A DNA stretch of 64,000 nt from Carboxydothermus pertinax (GCF_001950255.1 NZ_BDJK01000011.1:39111-103110); one strand, 5' to 3'. Positions 15,861 to 24,245 are shown, counted from the first letter of the stretch. Program-made: numbers and translations. The notes: generated by a model from the sequence alone, not told the origin.

Positions 15861-16217
15861 TTAACCTTTGGGTTTAAAAAGAAGGGCAATAACATAGCCG
15901 GCGATAATAGCTGCAGCAATCCCGGCAGCTGCATTCTGGACACCGCCACCCAAAAGACCTAAAAGGCCCTTTTGTTTAAAACCTTCCATTGCCCCCTGAG
16001 CCAATAAATGACCAAAGCCAGTCAAGGGTATGGTTGCCCCGGTACCAGCAAAACTTATTAACTTTTCATAAACACCGAAACCAGAGATAAAGGCCCCGGC
16101 AGATACAAACAAGACTAACACATGGGCAGGAGTTACTCGAAAACTCGTTAAATCCATCAATAATTGCCCTATTAAACAAATAAGGCCACCTATTAAAAAA
16201 CTAAACAAATACTCCAC
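15861..16217 (-). CDS. spoVAE: Stage V sporulation protein AE (SpoVAEb type)
   Basis: A small membrane protein of about 118 aa with the SpoVAE pattern GGLICLIGQLLMDLT, then PAHVLVLFVSAGAFISGFGVYE and PLTGFGHLLAQGA. It is part of the channel that moves dipicolinic acid into the forespore and releases it at germination. I place the start at GTG 16217, seven bases after GGAGG. An ATG at 16223 is too close to that site, and longer frames would run into spoVAD. It is the last gene of spoVAC-AD-AE. Confidence 0.93.
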   Translation of the reverse strand: MEYLFSFLIGGLICLIGQLLMDLTSFRVTPAHVLVLFVSAGAFISGFGVYEKLISFAGTGATIPLTGFGHLLAQGAMEGFKQKGLLGLLGGGVQNAAAGIAAAIIAGYVIALLFKPKG

Positions 16218-16230
16218 AGCCATCCCTCCG

Positions 16231-17223
16231 TCAATAACTTTCAAAAGAAACCGCATGGGCAATTGCCGGTATGGTCATTCCCTGCTGCGTTGTAACCTGA
16301 GATAATAAAGCTCCAGTACCCAGTCCCAGAAACTTTGTTATTTTTCCCTGACTTAGCTGGTTAAAAACATATCCCGCCGTAACCAGAGCCGAACAGGCAG
16401 CCCCGCTGCCGCCAGCATTGACCTGCTGCTCTGGATGATAAATCATTATTCCACAGTCAGTGAGTTTTGAGCCAAAACTTATGCCTTGTTCCTTTAAAAG
16501 CCTAACTAAGAGCTGATGGCCAAAGCTTGCTAAATCTCCTGTAGCTAATAAATCATAATAATCATAGTCTAAGCCAGTTTCTTTAAAATGGGAAAGTAAG
16601 GTATCAAAAGCTGCCGGTACCATGGCACCACCCATATCCGAAGGATCCGCCAGGCCGTAATCTACCGCTTTGCCTACCGTAATCCTCGGAATCTTGATTT
16701 TCCCTTCCCCTTCTCCTAACAACACTGCCACAGCCCCCGTTACAGTCCACTGGGCTGTTGGGGTTTTTTGCACTCCTTGTTCGGTAGGATTACGGTACTG
16801 CCGCTCAGAAGTAGCATAGTGACTGGAAACACCAACCAAAACTTTTTTAGCAAAGCCTCCAGCAATTAACATTGCTCCTAAAACCAGCCCCTCATAAAAG
16901 GTTGCACAAGCACTATATAGGCCCAGAAAAGGTATACCTAAATTTCTGGCCACAAAATTAGCCGAGATTATTTGATTTAAAAGGTCTCCAGCCAAAAAAA
17001 AGTCAACTTCTTCTTTATTAACAGAAGCTTTTTTAAGAGCCAGTTCTGCTACCTCCAAAAGCATTTTTTGTTCCGCCTTTTCCCAGGTGTCTTCATAGTA
17101 ATAAAGATTGTTTATTACCTTATCAAAATAAGAAGCCAGAGGCCCTTCCCCTTCCTTCGGACCTGCTATGGTGGCATAACTTAAAACCACCGGAGGCTTA
17201 GAAAATTCTCTGGTTTTTTTCAT
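16231..17223 (-). CDS. spoVAD: Stage V sporulation protein AD
   Basis: A 330-aa soluble protein with the thiolase-like fold of SpoVAD (SYATIAGPKEGEGPLASYFD, GLYSACATFYEGLVLG, GGSGAACSALVTAGYVF). SpoVAD binds dipicolinic acid directly in Bacillus. The gene overlaps spoVAC by four bases and precedes spoVAE by 13 bases, so the three are translationally linked. Spores of this organism are therefore expected to load DPA through the standard route. The length is normal. Confidence 0.96.
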   Translation of the reverse strand: MKKTREFSKPPVVLSYATIAGPKEGEGPLASYFDKVINNLYYYEDTWEKAEQKMLLEVAELALKKASVNKEEVDFFLAGDLLNQIISANFVARNLGIPFLGLYSACATFYEGLVLGAMLIAGGFAKKVLVGVSSHYATSERQYRNPTEQGVQKTPTAQWTVTGAVAVLLGEGEGKIKIPRITVGKAVDYGLADPSDMGGAMVPAAFDTLLSHFKETGLDYDYYDLLATGDLASFGHQLLVRLLKEQGISFGSKLTDCGIMIYHPEQQVNAGGSGAACSALVTAGYVFNQLSQGKITKFLGLGTGALLSQVTTQQGMTIPAIAHAVSFESY

Positions 17224-17663
17224 AATTTTCCAAGCCCCCTTAACAAAATAGCAACTATCAGGGAACTAATAAGCCCGTAAATTATCACCGGGCCAGCAAC
17301 GGTAAAAAGCTTTGCCCCAACTCCTAAAACCAAACCTTCCTGTTTATGTTCCAAGGCTGGCGATACCATAGAATTGGCAAAACCGGTAATAGGAACAATC
17401 AGCCCAGCCCCAAAAATCCGTACTAAATCATCGTAAATCCCAACTCCCGTTAAGATTGCTGCTATAAGGACAAAAATAATACTCACATAAGTATAACTTT
17501 CTTTTTCTGGAATACCAAAACCGGTCAAAACATGAAATAAAATCTCCCCTAAAAAACAAACAAATCCACCCATTAAAAATGCCAAGATTCCATTTTTCAC
17601 CGCCGGCGGCTTAGGCTTAATTTTTTCCACCGTTTTTTGGTATTGATTTTTATCAAGAACCAT
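17220..17663 (-). CDS. spoVAC: Stage V sporulation protein AC
   Basis: About 147 aa, with three or four membrane helices and the SpoVAC motifs GGFVCFLGEILFHVL, IYDDLVRIFGAGLIVPITGFANS and PALEHKQEGLVLGVGAKLF. In Bacillus it acts as a mechanosensitive-type channel subunit for DPA release. The ATG at 17663 follows GGTGGG at good spacing and is preferred to an upstream in-frame start. It is the first gene of the spoVA group, after the dodecin terminator. I looked for a sigma-G promoter in the short gap and did not find a convincing one. Confidence 0.95.
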   Translation of the reverse strand: MVLDKNQYQKTVEKIKPKPPAVKNGILAFLMGGFVCFLGEILFHVLTGFGIPEKESYTYVSIIFVLIAAILTGVGIYDDLVRIFGAGLIVPITGFANSMVSPALEHKQEGLVLGVGAKLFTVAGPVIIYGLISSLIVAILLRGLGKL

Positions 17664-17700
17664 ACTTCCCACCTCAAAATATAATTTTCCCTTAAAAACA

Positions 17701-17732
17701 GAAAAAAATAACGGAGGAAATTTCCCCCGTTA
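17701..17732 (-). terminator. Terminator after the dodecin gene
   Basis: TAACGG (17709-17714) pairs with CCGTTA (17727-17732), with further inner pairing of GGAAATTTCC. It is followed on the minus strand by seven T. The stem starts in the dodecin stop codon. Confidence 0.82.
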
Positions 17733-17924
17733 CTCGATATACGCAACCTTTACATTGGCTTTATACTCGACTACCCGTCCGCCTTCTACGTTGGCGGTAA
17801 AGTTTAAAATCTCTACCCCGGTAACCGTTCCTAAAGACCTAGCTGCTTCATTTACCGCTGTTTGTACGGCGTCTTTCCAGCCGGTTTGAGATTCTCCAAC
17901 CAGTTCTGCCACTTTAACATGCAT
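17730..17924 (-). CDS. Dodecin-family flavin-binding protein
   Basis: A 64-aa protein (VKVAELVGESQTGWKDAVQ, ending NVKVAYIE) with the full dodecin pattern, including the Trp that stacks on flavin and the EAARSLGTVTGVEI segment. Dodecins form hollow dodecamers that store or buffer flavins. The ATG at 17924 has a perfect AGGAGGAG six bases upstream. The frame extends further upstream but without a ribosome site. It sits between sigF and spoVAC with its own terminator, about 117 bases below sigF. No promoter was identified. A spore role is only suggested by position. Confidence 0.9.
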   Translation of the reverse strand: MHVKVAELVGESQTGWKDAVQTAVNEAARSLGTVTGVEILNFTANVEGGRVVEYKANVKVAYIE

Positions 17925-18041
17925 GGCCAACTCCTCCTTAAAAAATTTTTTCTTGCATTTATTAAAATGAACCCTAAAACGGCTATTTATTAAGGTAATG
18001 TTTTGTTTTTTTGTTATTTTTTGCATGTCAGAGTAATAAAT

Positions 18042-18815
18042 TTAACTCTCGTTTAGGTACTGTTTTAATTTTAAAAGGGCTTGCCGTTCAAGCCTTGAAA
18101 CCTGTACCTGAGAGATTCCGAGAGTTTTAGCAATTTCCATTTGCGTTTTATCTTTAAAAAAACGGTTTACCAAAATATACCGCTCCCGCGGTTCTAATTT
18201 ATTTAATACTTCTTTAATGGAGATGTTTTCCAGTAAATTATATTCCTCATCGCCTTCTTGTTTTATTTGGTCTAAAAGGTAAATTGGGTCCCCGTCATCC
18301 TGGTGAACCGTTTCAAAAAGGGAAGCCAGATTTTGCCCGGCTTCTAAAGCTTCGATAATTGCCTCCCGGGGATAGTTTAAGGCTTCTTCTAACTCGGTAA
18401 TGGTTGGTTCCCGTCCTAATTTTACCGTTAAGGCCTCTTTTTCTTTTAAGATTTTAATCCCAAGCTCTTTGGTAGAGCGACTAATCCTGATAGGCTGATC
18501 ATCGCGCAAAAAACGACGAATCTCACCCACAATCATTGGTACCGCATAAGTAGAAAATTTGACGTTTTGACTTAAATCAAATTTATCAATAGCTTTAATG
18601 AGACCAATAGTTCCAATTTGAAATAAATCCTCAACTTCGTACCCTCGGTTTAAAAATCGTTCCACTACCTTAAATACCAGTTTTAAGTTACAGTTAATAA
18701 GTTTTTCCCGGGAAGCCACGTCCCCAGATTTAGCTTTTTTGATTAGTTCCTTGATCTCCTGGTCGCTAAGCCTTGGAAAGCGGGGTAAATTCATGGAAGA
18801 AAACCGAAAATTCAA
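18042..18815 (-). CDS. sigF: Forespore sigma factor F
   Basis: A 257-aa sigma-70-type factor with region 2 (FKVVERFLNRGYEVEDLFQIGTIG), region 3 and a C-terminal region 4 helix-turn-helix (TQMEIAKTLGISQVQVSRLER). SigF is the first compartment-specific sigma factor in the forespore. Its TTG start overlaps the spoIIAB stop (TTGA) and no strong ribosome site is visible, so translation probably depends on coupling. An ATG seven codons in is an alternative. The order spoIIAA-spoIIAB-sigF is universal in spore formers. Confidence 0.97.
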   Translation of the reverse strand: MNFRFSSMNLPRFPRLSDQEIKELIKKAKSGDVASREKLINCNLKLVFKVVERFLNRGYEVEDLFQIGTIGLIKAIDKFDLSQNVKFSTYAVPMIVGEIRRFLRDDQPIRISRSTKELGIKILKEKEALTVKLGREPTITELEEALNYPREAIIEALEAGQNLASLFETVHQDDGDPIYLLDQIKQEGDEEYNLLENISIKEVLNKLEPRERYILVNRFFKDKTQMEIAKTLGISQVQVSRLERQALLKLKQYLNES

Positions 18816-19237
18816 GCGGTTCTATCTGCCAAGATGCGCTTAAATAATATTACTTTTGTACCCCGCTCCCCCGGTATAATCTCCACCCGATCCATTAAAC
18901 TTTGCATAAAGATAAACCCCAATCCCGGGTGTTCCTCTTCCGGATCTAAAACTGCCTTTTCCCGGATTTTTTCCCGGTCAATCCCTTTACCAAAATCTAT
19001 AACTTCAATGTATAGACCCTCATCGGCAAAATAACCCTTTATTATAATCTCGCCCGGGTTATTTCCATAACCGTGAATAATGCTGTTGGTAACCGCTTCG
19101 GACACTGCAACTTTAATATCGTCCAGTTCCGGCAAGGTAAGGTCTTTTTGAGCGGCAAAAGAAGCCACCAGCACTCGCACCAGGCCGACATTTTCTTTTA
19201 AAGCCGGAATAGTTAAAGTAAAATAATTATGCTTCAT
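18812..19237 (-). CDS. spoIIAB: Anti-sigma F factor / serine kinase
   Basis: A 141-aa GHKL ATPase/kinase. The N box (ELDDIKVAVSEAVTNSIIHGYG) and the Gly-rich loop (DFGKGID, GLGFIFMQSLMD) are intact. SpoIIAB binds and silences sigma F, and phosphorylates SpoIIAA. The ATG is preceded by GGGAGG, and the gene overlaps spoIIAA by 11 bases and sigF by 4. Length and motifs match the family closely. Confidence 0.97.
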   Translation of the reverse strand: MKHNYFTLTIPALKENVGLVRVLVASFAAQKDLTLPELDDIKVAVSEAVTNSIIHGYGNNPGEIIIKGYFADEGLYIEVIDFGKGIDREKIREKAVLDPEEEHPGLGFIFMQSLMDRVEIIPGERGTKVILFKRILADRTA

Positions 19238-19574
19238 GGGCTTTTTCCTCCCATACTTCTTCTTCCCGAGAAATACCTTTCATTATGCGGAAAAACCCGG
19301 AAAGTTCCAAGAGCTTTTTTATCTTTTCGTTAGTTGCGGCCAGATATACCCTGCCCCCAAGGCTTCTAACCTTTTTAAACCTCCCTAAAATTACTCCAAG
19401 CCCAGAACTATCAATAAAGTACACATTTTTTAAGTTAAAAACAATATCTTTTACTGGATAGTTTTCAATAACTTCATCTACCTCCCGCCGTAACCGATCT
19501 GCCTCCTTTAAGTCAATTTCCCCGGAAATCCGGACAAATAAAACCTTATTTTTAACTTCTTTTTCTACTTCCAA
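19227..19574 (-). CDS. spoIIAA: Anti-anti-sigma factor
   Basis: A STAS-domain protein of about 115 aa. The phosphorylated serine is in YFIDSSGLGVILGRFK. Unphosphorylated SpoIIAA displaces SpoIIAB and frees sigma F. I place the start at the TTG at 19574, which has GGGGGG seven bases upstream. An ATG at 19595 lies before this ribosome site and would add an atypical MFLGGFF. A well matched sigma-H promoter lies just upstream. Confidence 0.95.
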   Translation of the reverse strand: MEVEKEVKNKVLFVRISGEIDLKEADRLRREVDEVIENYPVKDIVFNLKNVYFIDSSGLGVILGRFKKVRSLGGRVYLAATNEKIKKLLELSGFFRIMKGISREEEVWEEKAHEA

Positions 19575-19606
19575 AAAAAATCCCCCCAAAAACATGTTTC
19601 AAAAAC

Positions 19607-19636
19607 TTATTCTATATCCATCCAATTTTTTCCTGC
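19607..19636 (-). promoter_or_regulatory. Sigma-H promoter of the spoIIA operon
   Basis: On the minus strand GCAGGAAAA (19628-19636), 12 bases, ATAGAATAA (19607-19615). This matches the Bacillus sigma-H consensus RNAGGAWWW-N11/12-RNNGAATWW at every defined position. It lies between the dacF terminator and spoIIAA. Sigma-H control of spoIIA is established in Bacillus. No convincing Spo0A box was found next to it. Confidence 0.75.
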
Positions 19637-19643
19637 TTAAAAT

Positions 19644-19673
19644 TAAAAAAAATAAGTAGCCTTTCGGCTACTC
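19644..19673 (-). terminator. Intrinsic terminator of dacF
   Basis: AGTAGCC (19655-19661) pairs with GGCTACT (19666-19672) around a four-base loop, followed by a T tract on the minus strand. It includes the dacF stop codon and insulates dacF from spoIIAA. Confidence 0.88.
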
Positions 19674-20801
19674 GAAGGTGACTAAATTTTTTAGAAACCG
19701 TCCTATTGCAATATCAAACCGCGCTTTAGGACAACTTTCTAAAGCCTTAAGGGGAACTCGGTTTATTATTTTTTGCTTATCATAAACCACCGCTTCTCCC
19801 ACCACCTGTCCTTTTTTTACCGGAGCATTAATCTTTTCCGGAAGTTTTAACTCATACCTGGGCGTTACTTTTTTTCCCTTCTCTTCCACCAGCAGTACCG
19901 GTGTCCCTGGACCCACCAGTAATTGTTCCTTTTCCCCTCTTACCACTTTAACTTTTGTGGTAAAATTTTCATCCAAAACAGGGTAAGCCTTAAACTGGGC
20001 AAAGCCGTAATTATACATTTTAATTGATTCGGTAAAATGTCCTTTTTTTACAGGACAGCCCAGGACCACCGCTATTAAGCGTAATCCATCTTTAATAGCG
20101 GTGGACGCTAGACAGTAACCAGCATTTTCGGTCCAGCCGGTTTTACCCGCGTCTACTCCCCGGTAATACCAGAGAAGCTTGTTGGTATTAAACCTGCGGG
20201 TATCGCCGCCCCTCAATGTAAATTCCTTAATTTGGCTTAATTCCAAAAAAAGAGGATGTTTTATTGCTTCTTTTAATAAAATAGCTAAATCATAGCAGGT
20301 GCTGTAGTGATTCGGGTCATCAAATCCATAACTATTTACAAAATGCGTGTTGGTCATTCCAAGCTCCTGGGCTCTTTGGTTCATCTCTTCCACAAAAGCC
20401 TGTTCACTTCCCGCCACCGTCTGGGCCACGGCTACACAAGCATCATTAGCGGAAGCTACCGCCACTGCCATTAATAGCTCTTTAAAAGTAAATTCTTCCC
20501 CCGCGTACATATAGAGCTGGGAACCCCCCATGGAAGCAGCCTCTTCGCTGGCTTTTACCACTTCGTCTAATTTAACTTTGCCTTTCTCTACCGCTTCAAT
20601 TGCTAAAAGCAGGGTCATTAATTTCGTTACACTGGCAATTGATAGCTTTTTATGTATATCTTTTTCGTATAAAACCTTTCCAGTATAGGGCTCCATTAAG
20701 ATTGCTGCTTTGGCATTTATCTCTAAAGGAGCACTTAAAGCCTGGGTGGTAACGCCAAAACATAAAAGAATTAAAATTAAAATTGAAAGCCTTTTTGGCA
20801 T
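19668..20801 (-). CDS. dacF: D-alanyl-D-alanine carboxypeptidase, DacF type
   Basis: A 377-aa penicillin-binding protein of family S11. It has an N-terminal signal peptide (about residues 1-23), the SxxK site in ASVTKL, SAN in ASANDAC and KTG in DAGKTGW, then a C-terminal beta domain. It trims peptidoglycan stem peptides, and in Bacillus DacF tunes spore cortex cross-linking. The ATG has AGGGAGG seven bases upstream, but that site and the ATG lie in the arm of a 20-bp inverted repeat shared with the deoB terminator. A sigma-G/sigma-F-like promoter overlaps that repeat. The order deoB-dacF-spoIIAA is conserved. Confidence 0.95.
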   Translation of the reverse strand: MPKRLSILILILLCFGVTTQALSAPLEINAKAAILMEPYTGKVLYEKDIHKKLSIASVTKLMTLLLAIEAVEKGKVKLDEVVKASEEAASMGGSQLYMYAGEEFTFKELLMAVAVASANDACVAVAQTVAGSEQAFVEEMNQRAQELGMTNTHFVNSYGFDDPNHYSTCYDLAILLKEAIKHPLFLELSQIKEFTLRGGDTRRFNTNKLLWYYRGVDAGKTGWTENAGYCLASTAIKDGLRLIAVVLGCPVKKGHFTESIKMYNYGFAQFKAYPVLDENFTTKVKVVRGEKEQLLVGPGTPVLLVEEKGKKVTPRYELKLPEKINAPVKKGQVVGEAVVYDKQKIINRVPLKALESCPKARFDIAIGRFLKNLVTFE

Positions 20802-20862
20802 AAAAATTCCTCCCTCTTGTCCCTTTCACCAATAGTATATTAGAGGGAGGTATTTTTTATGC
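20798..20862 (-). repeat. Long inverted repeat: deoB terminator overlapping the dacF ribosome site and ATG
   Basis: Arms at 20798-20817 and 20842-20862 are near-perfect complements of about 20 bases (core CCTCCCTCT/AGAGGGAGG, outer GCATAAAAA/TTTTTATGC) around a 24-base loop. On the minus strand the core hairpin is followed by AATTTTT and then the dacF ATG, so it can end deoB transcripts. In any read-through RNA it would hide the dacF ribosome site. Confidence 0.85.
20833..20862 (-). promoter_or_regulatory. Sigma-G/F-type promoter of dacF, -10 in the hairpin loop
   Basis: GCATA (20858-20862), exactly 18 bases, TATACTA (20833-20839). Against GHATR-N18-CATWHTA this is 5 of 5 and 6 of 7. The start site would fall near 20826, inside the loop and past the 5' arm. 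Control of dacF by forespore sigma factors is known in Bacillus. Confidence 0.6.
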
Positions 20863-20871
20863 ATCTTGCCT

Positions 20872-22038
20872 TTACTTTCTTATTTCACCCCAGAAGCTTT
20901 GCCCAACGCCCCGTTCTAAACCAAAAATTTCTTCTAGGGTCGCAGCTATATCAGCAAAGGTTTGGCGTATACCTAAATTTACGTCTTCTTTAATTCTTTT
21001 ACCGTAAACCAAAAGCGGCACGTACTCCCGGGAGTGGTCAGTGCTCGGAGTAGTAGGGTCACAGCCGTGGTCAGCGGTAATGATTAAAAGATCCTCTTCT
21101 CTTAATCTTTCAATAATCTCCGCTAGATACGAATCAAATTGTTTTAAAGCTTCATAGTAACCTTCTGCATTGTTTCTGTGCCCGTAAACCATATCAAAAT
21201 CTACTAAATTGGTAAATAATAGACCGGTAAAATCTTTATTTAGTACGTCAATGGTTTTTAAAATACCATCTTCGTTATTTTTGGTTGACTCATGCCAGGT
21301 AAGCCCTCGCCCCGCAAAAATATCATAAATCTTCCCAACACCAAAAACCTCATAACCCCGTTCCACCAGTTTATCAAGGACGGTCTTTCCGGTAGGTTCT
21401 AAAGAATAATCGTGGCGGTTAGCAGTTCTTTTAAAATTTCCCGGAGTACCAATAAAGGGCCTGGCAATTACCCGTCCTACCGCATGTTCACCGGTTAAAA
21501 GGCCCCGGGCAATTTTACACATTTTATAAAGCTCGTCTAACGGGATAATTTCTTCGTGGGCAGCAATTTGAAAAACACTATCGGCAGAAGTATAAACTAT
21601 TGGATAGCCGGTACGCATGTGTTCCTCGCCTAACTCCTCAATTATTGCCGTTCCCGAAGCCGGTTTATTGCCCAAGGTTTTCCTGCCAATTGCTTCTTCA
21701 AAACGTTTAATTAAGTCCAAAGGAAACCCCTGGGGATATACCGGAAAAGGTTTATCTAAAATTACTCCAGTTATTTCCCAGTGACCGGTAGTTGTATCTT
21801 TTCCAGGGGACTTTTCCCCCATTTTCCCATATGCCCCCAGGGCTTTAATATTGTCCTTTAATCCTAAAATTGGATGAATTTTTCCTAAACCAAGTTTTTC
21901 CAAGTTAGGAAGATTAAAGCCACCAACTTTTTGCGCGGTATTGGCTAAGGTATTGCTGCCTTTGTCGCCATAAAGTTCGGCGTCGGGTAATTCGCCAATT
22001 CCTACACTGTCTAAAACTATTAATACTGCTCTTTTCAT
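20872..22038 (-). CDS. deoB: Phosphopentomutase
   Basis: A 388-aa alkaline-phosphatase-superfamily enzyme that interconverts ribose 1- and 5-phosphates (and the deoxy forms). Metal ligands are visible in [13 protein letters not shown] near the N-terminus and in [21 protein letters not shown] near the C-terminus. The catalytic Thr lies in [10 protein letters not shown]. It lies 13 bases downstream of xerD, in the conserved spoIIM-xerD-deoB-dacF order. Its terminator is merged with the dacF control region. Confidence 0.97.
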   Translation of the reverse strand: MKRAVLIVLDSVGIGELPDAELYGDKGSNTLANTAQKVGGFNLPNLEKLGLGKIHPILGLKDNIKALGAYGKMGEKSPGKDTTTGHWEITGVILDKPFPVYPQGFPLDLIKRFEEAIGRKTLGNKPASGTAIIEELGEEHMRTGYPIVYTSADSVFQIAAHEEIIPLDELYKMCKIARGLLTGEHAVGRVIARPFIGTPGNFKRTANRHDYSLEPTGKTVLDKLVERGYEVFGVGKIYDIFAGRGLTWHESTKNNEDGILKTIDVLNKDFTGLLFTNLVDFDMVYGHRNNAEGYYEALKQFDSYLAEIIERLREEDLLIITADHGCDPTTPSTDHSREYVPLLVYGKRIKEDVNLGIRQTFADIAATLEEIFGLERGVGQSFWGEIRK

Positions 22039-22051
22039 ACCAAATACCTCC

Positions 22052-22915
22052 TTAAGCTCTGGGATGGGCCTTACGGAAGACTTCTCTAAGCTTTTTGGCC
22101 GTTAAGTGGGTATAAATTTGGGTAGTTTCAATAAAACTATGTCCCAACAGCTCCTGGACAATCCGCAAATCCGCTCCATTTTCTAAAAGATGGGTAGCAA
22201 AGGTATGGCGGATTAGGTGAGGAGTAAGGTTTTTTTGCAGGCCTGCTTTCTGTCCGTATCTTTTCAGCATTTTCCAAAATCCCTGCCTGGTAAACTCCTT
22301 GCCTCTGCGGGTAATAAAAAGTTTTTGAGTATTTACTTTTTGTTGGGTTCTAAGGGATAAGTAGTTTTCTAAATAATGAGCAGCTACTTCCCCAAAAGGA
22401 ACCAGGCGGGTTTTTGCCCCTTTACCAAAAATTCTAACATATCTAGCTTCAAAATATAAGTTTGAAAGCTCTAAATTTATCAATTCTGACACTCTAAGAC
22501 CAGTTGCATAAAGAAGTTCTAACATTGCTCTGTCCCTTACCCCTTCCCAGGAAGATAAGTTTGGAGCTTGTAGCAACCGGTCAATCTCTTCGTAACTTAA
22601 AATTTCCGGCAATTTTAAACCCAGTTTAGGTCCGTCCACATCGCTGGCAGGATTTTGGGCAACAAGTTTTTCTCGTAGTAAATATTTATAAAAACTTCGT
22701 ACGGCAGCAAGAGTTCTCGCTACGCTTGCTGGTTTTAACTCCCGGGCCAGTTCCTGCAAAAAAAGTTTAATATCGTTAGTGGTAGCTTCTTCTAGTTTGA
22801 TATTTCGGTTGTTTAAAAAAGCCGTAAATTTCTCTAAATCCCGGCGGTAAGCTAAAAGAGTATTGATTGATAAGCCTTTTTCCAATAAAAGATAATCAAT
22901 AAAAAGATCGAGCAT
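22052..22915 (-). CDS. xerD: Tyrosine recombinase XerD
   Basis: A 287-aa site-specific recombinase. The N-terminal SAM-like DNA-binding domain begins [16 protein letters not shown]. The catalytic residues are the Arg in ATGLRVSEL, the [12 protein letters not shown]is and Arg, [14 protein letters not shown], and the nucleophilic Tyr in that segment. With XerC it resolves chromosome dimers at dif. Its place in a housekeeping/sporulation cluster argues for the chromosomal XerD and not a phage integrase. Confidence 0.95.
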   Translation of the reverse strand: MLDLFIDYLLLEKGLSINTLLAYRRDLEKFTAFLNNRNIKLEEATTNDIKLFLQELARELKPASVARTLAAVRSFYKYLLREKLVAQNPASDVDGPKLGLKLPEILSYEEIDRLLQAPNLSSWEGVRDRAMLELLYATGLRVSELINLELSNLYFEARYVRIFGKGAKTRLVPFGEVAAHYLENYLSLRTQQKVNTQKLFITRRGKEFTRQGFWKMLKRYGQKAGLQKNLTPHLIRHTFATHLLENGADLRIVQELLGHSFIETTQIYTHLTAKKLREVFRKAHPRA

Positions 22916-22924
22916 CTTCCCACC

Positions 22925-23539
22925 TTACTTTAAAAAGTAAAAAATTATTTTGGGAGAAAGATAAGCTTCTACCGCCGCTGCCCCATAAGCTAAAGCTACT
23001 GCCAACAGCATTAAAACAATATAGCCAAAAAAAGTAAAACCAAAGCTTTTCTCCCGACGAAAATAAACTTTAAGAAATTTTAGAGCAAAGACCACCGTTC
23101 CGCAAGCCGCCACAAACAAAACTGGTAAGTAGATAAGATTCTGGGGAAGAAGAGCTGCCAGAGCCAATAATACTCCTTTTCCCGGATTCTGAGCAGCTAA
23201 GACTCCCCCAGTAAAACCAAGCATAACTCCCCTGCTAAAAACTACAGCAAAAGCAACGGGAAAACCAATTACCGAAAGTCCTGCTAGAAATAGTAAAAGA
23301 TAAATGGAAAAAAGTTGACCGCATACATTGCTAAAAACCGTTTCTTGATTATAGCTTTGCCTGACGGTATCCAAAAGTTTAGCCGCTTCCTGTACTACTA
23401 TTTCTTTTTCCTGGCTACCTAAAAGAACTGCCTCCCGCACTCCCCAAACTACACCACAAAGAAAAAAAATAAACAGCATAAAATAAAGAAAGAAATGCCC
23501 TTTTTGGGGCCAAGTGCCAAAAAAGTCGTTTTCCCGCAT
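22925..23539 (-). CDS. spoIIM: Stage II sporulation protein M
   Basis: About 204 aa with several membrane helices (near residues 18-38, 75-100, 105-130 and two more), matching SpoIIM. With SpoIID and SpoIIP it drives septal peptidoglycan thinning and engulfment. The ATG at 23539 is five bases after GGTGG and is preferred to a GTG three codons upstream. A small inverted repeat (23551-23577) sits immediately before the ribosome site. It is the first gene of the spoIIM-xerD-deoB-dacF series. Confidence 0.92.
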   Translation of the reverse strand: MRENDFFGTWPQKGHFFLYFMLFIFFLCGVVWGVREAVLLGSQEKEIVVQEAAKLLDTVRQSYNQETVFSNVCGQLFSIYLLLFLAGLSVIGFPVAFAVVFSRGVMLGFTGGVLAAQNPGKGVLLALAALLPQNLIYLPVLFVAACGTVVFALKFLKVYFRREKSFGFTFFGYIVLMLLAVALAYGAAAVEAYLSPKIIFYFLK

Positions 23540-23550
23540 TTTCTCCACCC

Positions 23551-23577
23551 CATACCTAAAGCTTAGTAATAGGTATG
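23551..23577. repeat. 8-bp inverted repeat upstream of spoIIM
   Basis: CATACCTA and TAGGTATG flank an 11-base spacer just before the spoIIM ribosome site. No T run follows, so it is not a standard terminator. It could be a regulator site or a leader hairpin. Confidence 0.5.
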
Positions 23578-23588
23578 AGGTAAAAGGC

Positions 23589-24245
23589 TTATCTATACCT
23601 TTCCAAAGCCAAACGGTAGTAATAAAAAGCTCCTTCTATATCTTCAATACTACGGCCGCTGGCCGCCACCAGTGCTACCTGCCCGTAGCGGTCTAAAGCT
23701 TCTTTTATCCGGGCAAGTCCCTTTTCTACCACTTCTTTAGTATTACTTTTAATTGTTCTTGCTACCGTCACTGGAAAAACGGCAGGAGCACCTGCGGTAA
23801 CCGCAGCATCAAAAACAACCCCTCCCGAATCGGTTACCGCAACCGCAACTTTTCCGTGAAAATCGGCCAGTTTTACCGTTTCTTTGCCAATATTCGGCAC
23901 TACTTTTACTACCCTGCCGCCAGCAGCATTAATTCCGTCCACCACCGGCTGGATACGTCTTTGCCTCTCTCGCTCATCCCCTACCCTGGGTTCGGCAATT
24001 ATTATAATGCTGGAATTTATTTCTTCTGCTAATTCCCCTGCCCTTTTCCCTATCCCAAAGGGATCAAGGGTTACCGGCGCTCGGTAGTTTGCAGGGCTAG
24101 CCCCAAAAACGGCCACTGCTCCTTCCTCTAAAACCCCCTCTAAGGTAGTAGACATATCTATAACGTCCACCACCGCCACCGCCATTCCCCTTTGACTACA
24201 CCAGGCAGCCATGCTCGCATCGGAAGTAACCAGTAATTTACCCAT
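23589..24245 (-). CDS. Conserved protein of unknown function, 218 aa
   Basis: An alpha/beta protein opening MGKLLVTSDASMAAWCSQRG and rich in Gly, Ala and Val. Segments such as VFGASPANYRAPVTLDP and TDSGGVVFDAAV suggest a Rossmann-like or phosphosulfolactate-phosphatase-like fold, but I cannot name the family. No signal peptide or membrane helix is seen. The ATG at 24245 overlaps the stop of the DUF3866 gene (ATGGGTAA), so the two are coupled and may act together. The pair lies directly upstream of spoIIM. Confidence 0.72.
   Translation of the reverse strand: MGKLLVTSDASMAAWCSQRGMAVAVVDVIDMSTTLEGVLEEGAVAVFGASPANYRAPVTLDPFGIGKRAGELAEEINSSIIIIAEPRVGDERERQRRIQPVVDGINAAGGRVVKVVPNIGKETVKLADFHGKVAVAVTDSGGVVFDAAVTAGAPAVFPVTVARTIKSNTKEVVEKGLARIKEALDRYGQVALVAASGRSIEDIEGAFYYYRLALERYR

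Noticed and set aside
17664..17729. Sigma-G promoter before spoVAC
   Set aside because: I searched the short gap for GHATR-N18-CATWHTA and found no acceptable pair.
22052..22915. Phage or integron integrase
   Set aside because: The tyrosine recombinase lies in the conserved spoIIM-xerD-deoB-dacF order and no att sites or phage genes are nearby, so it is the chromosomal XerD.
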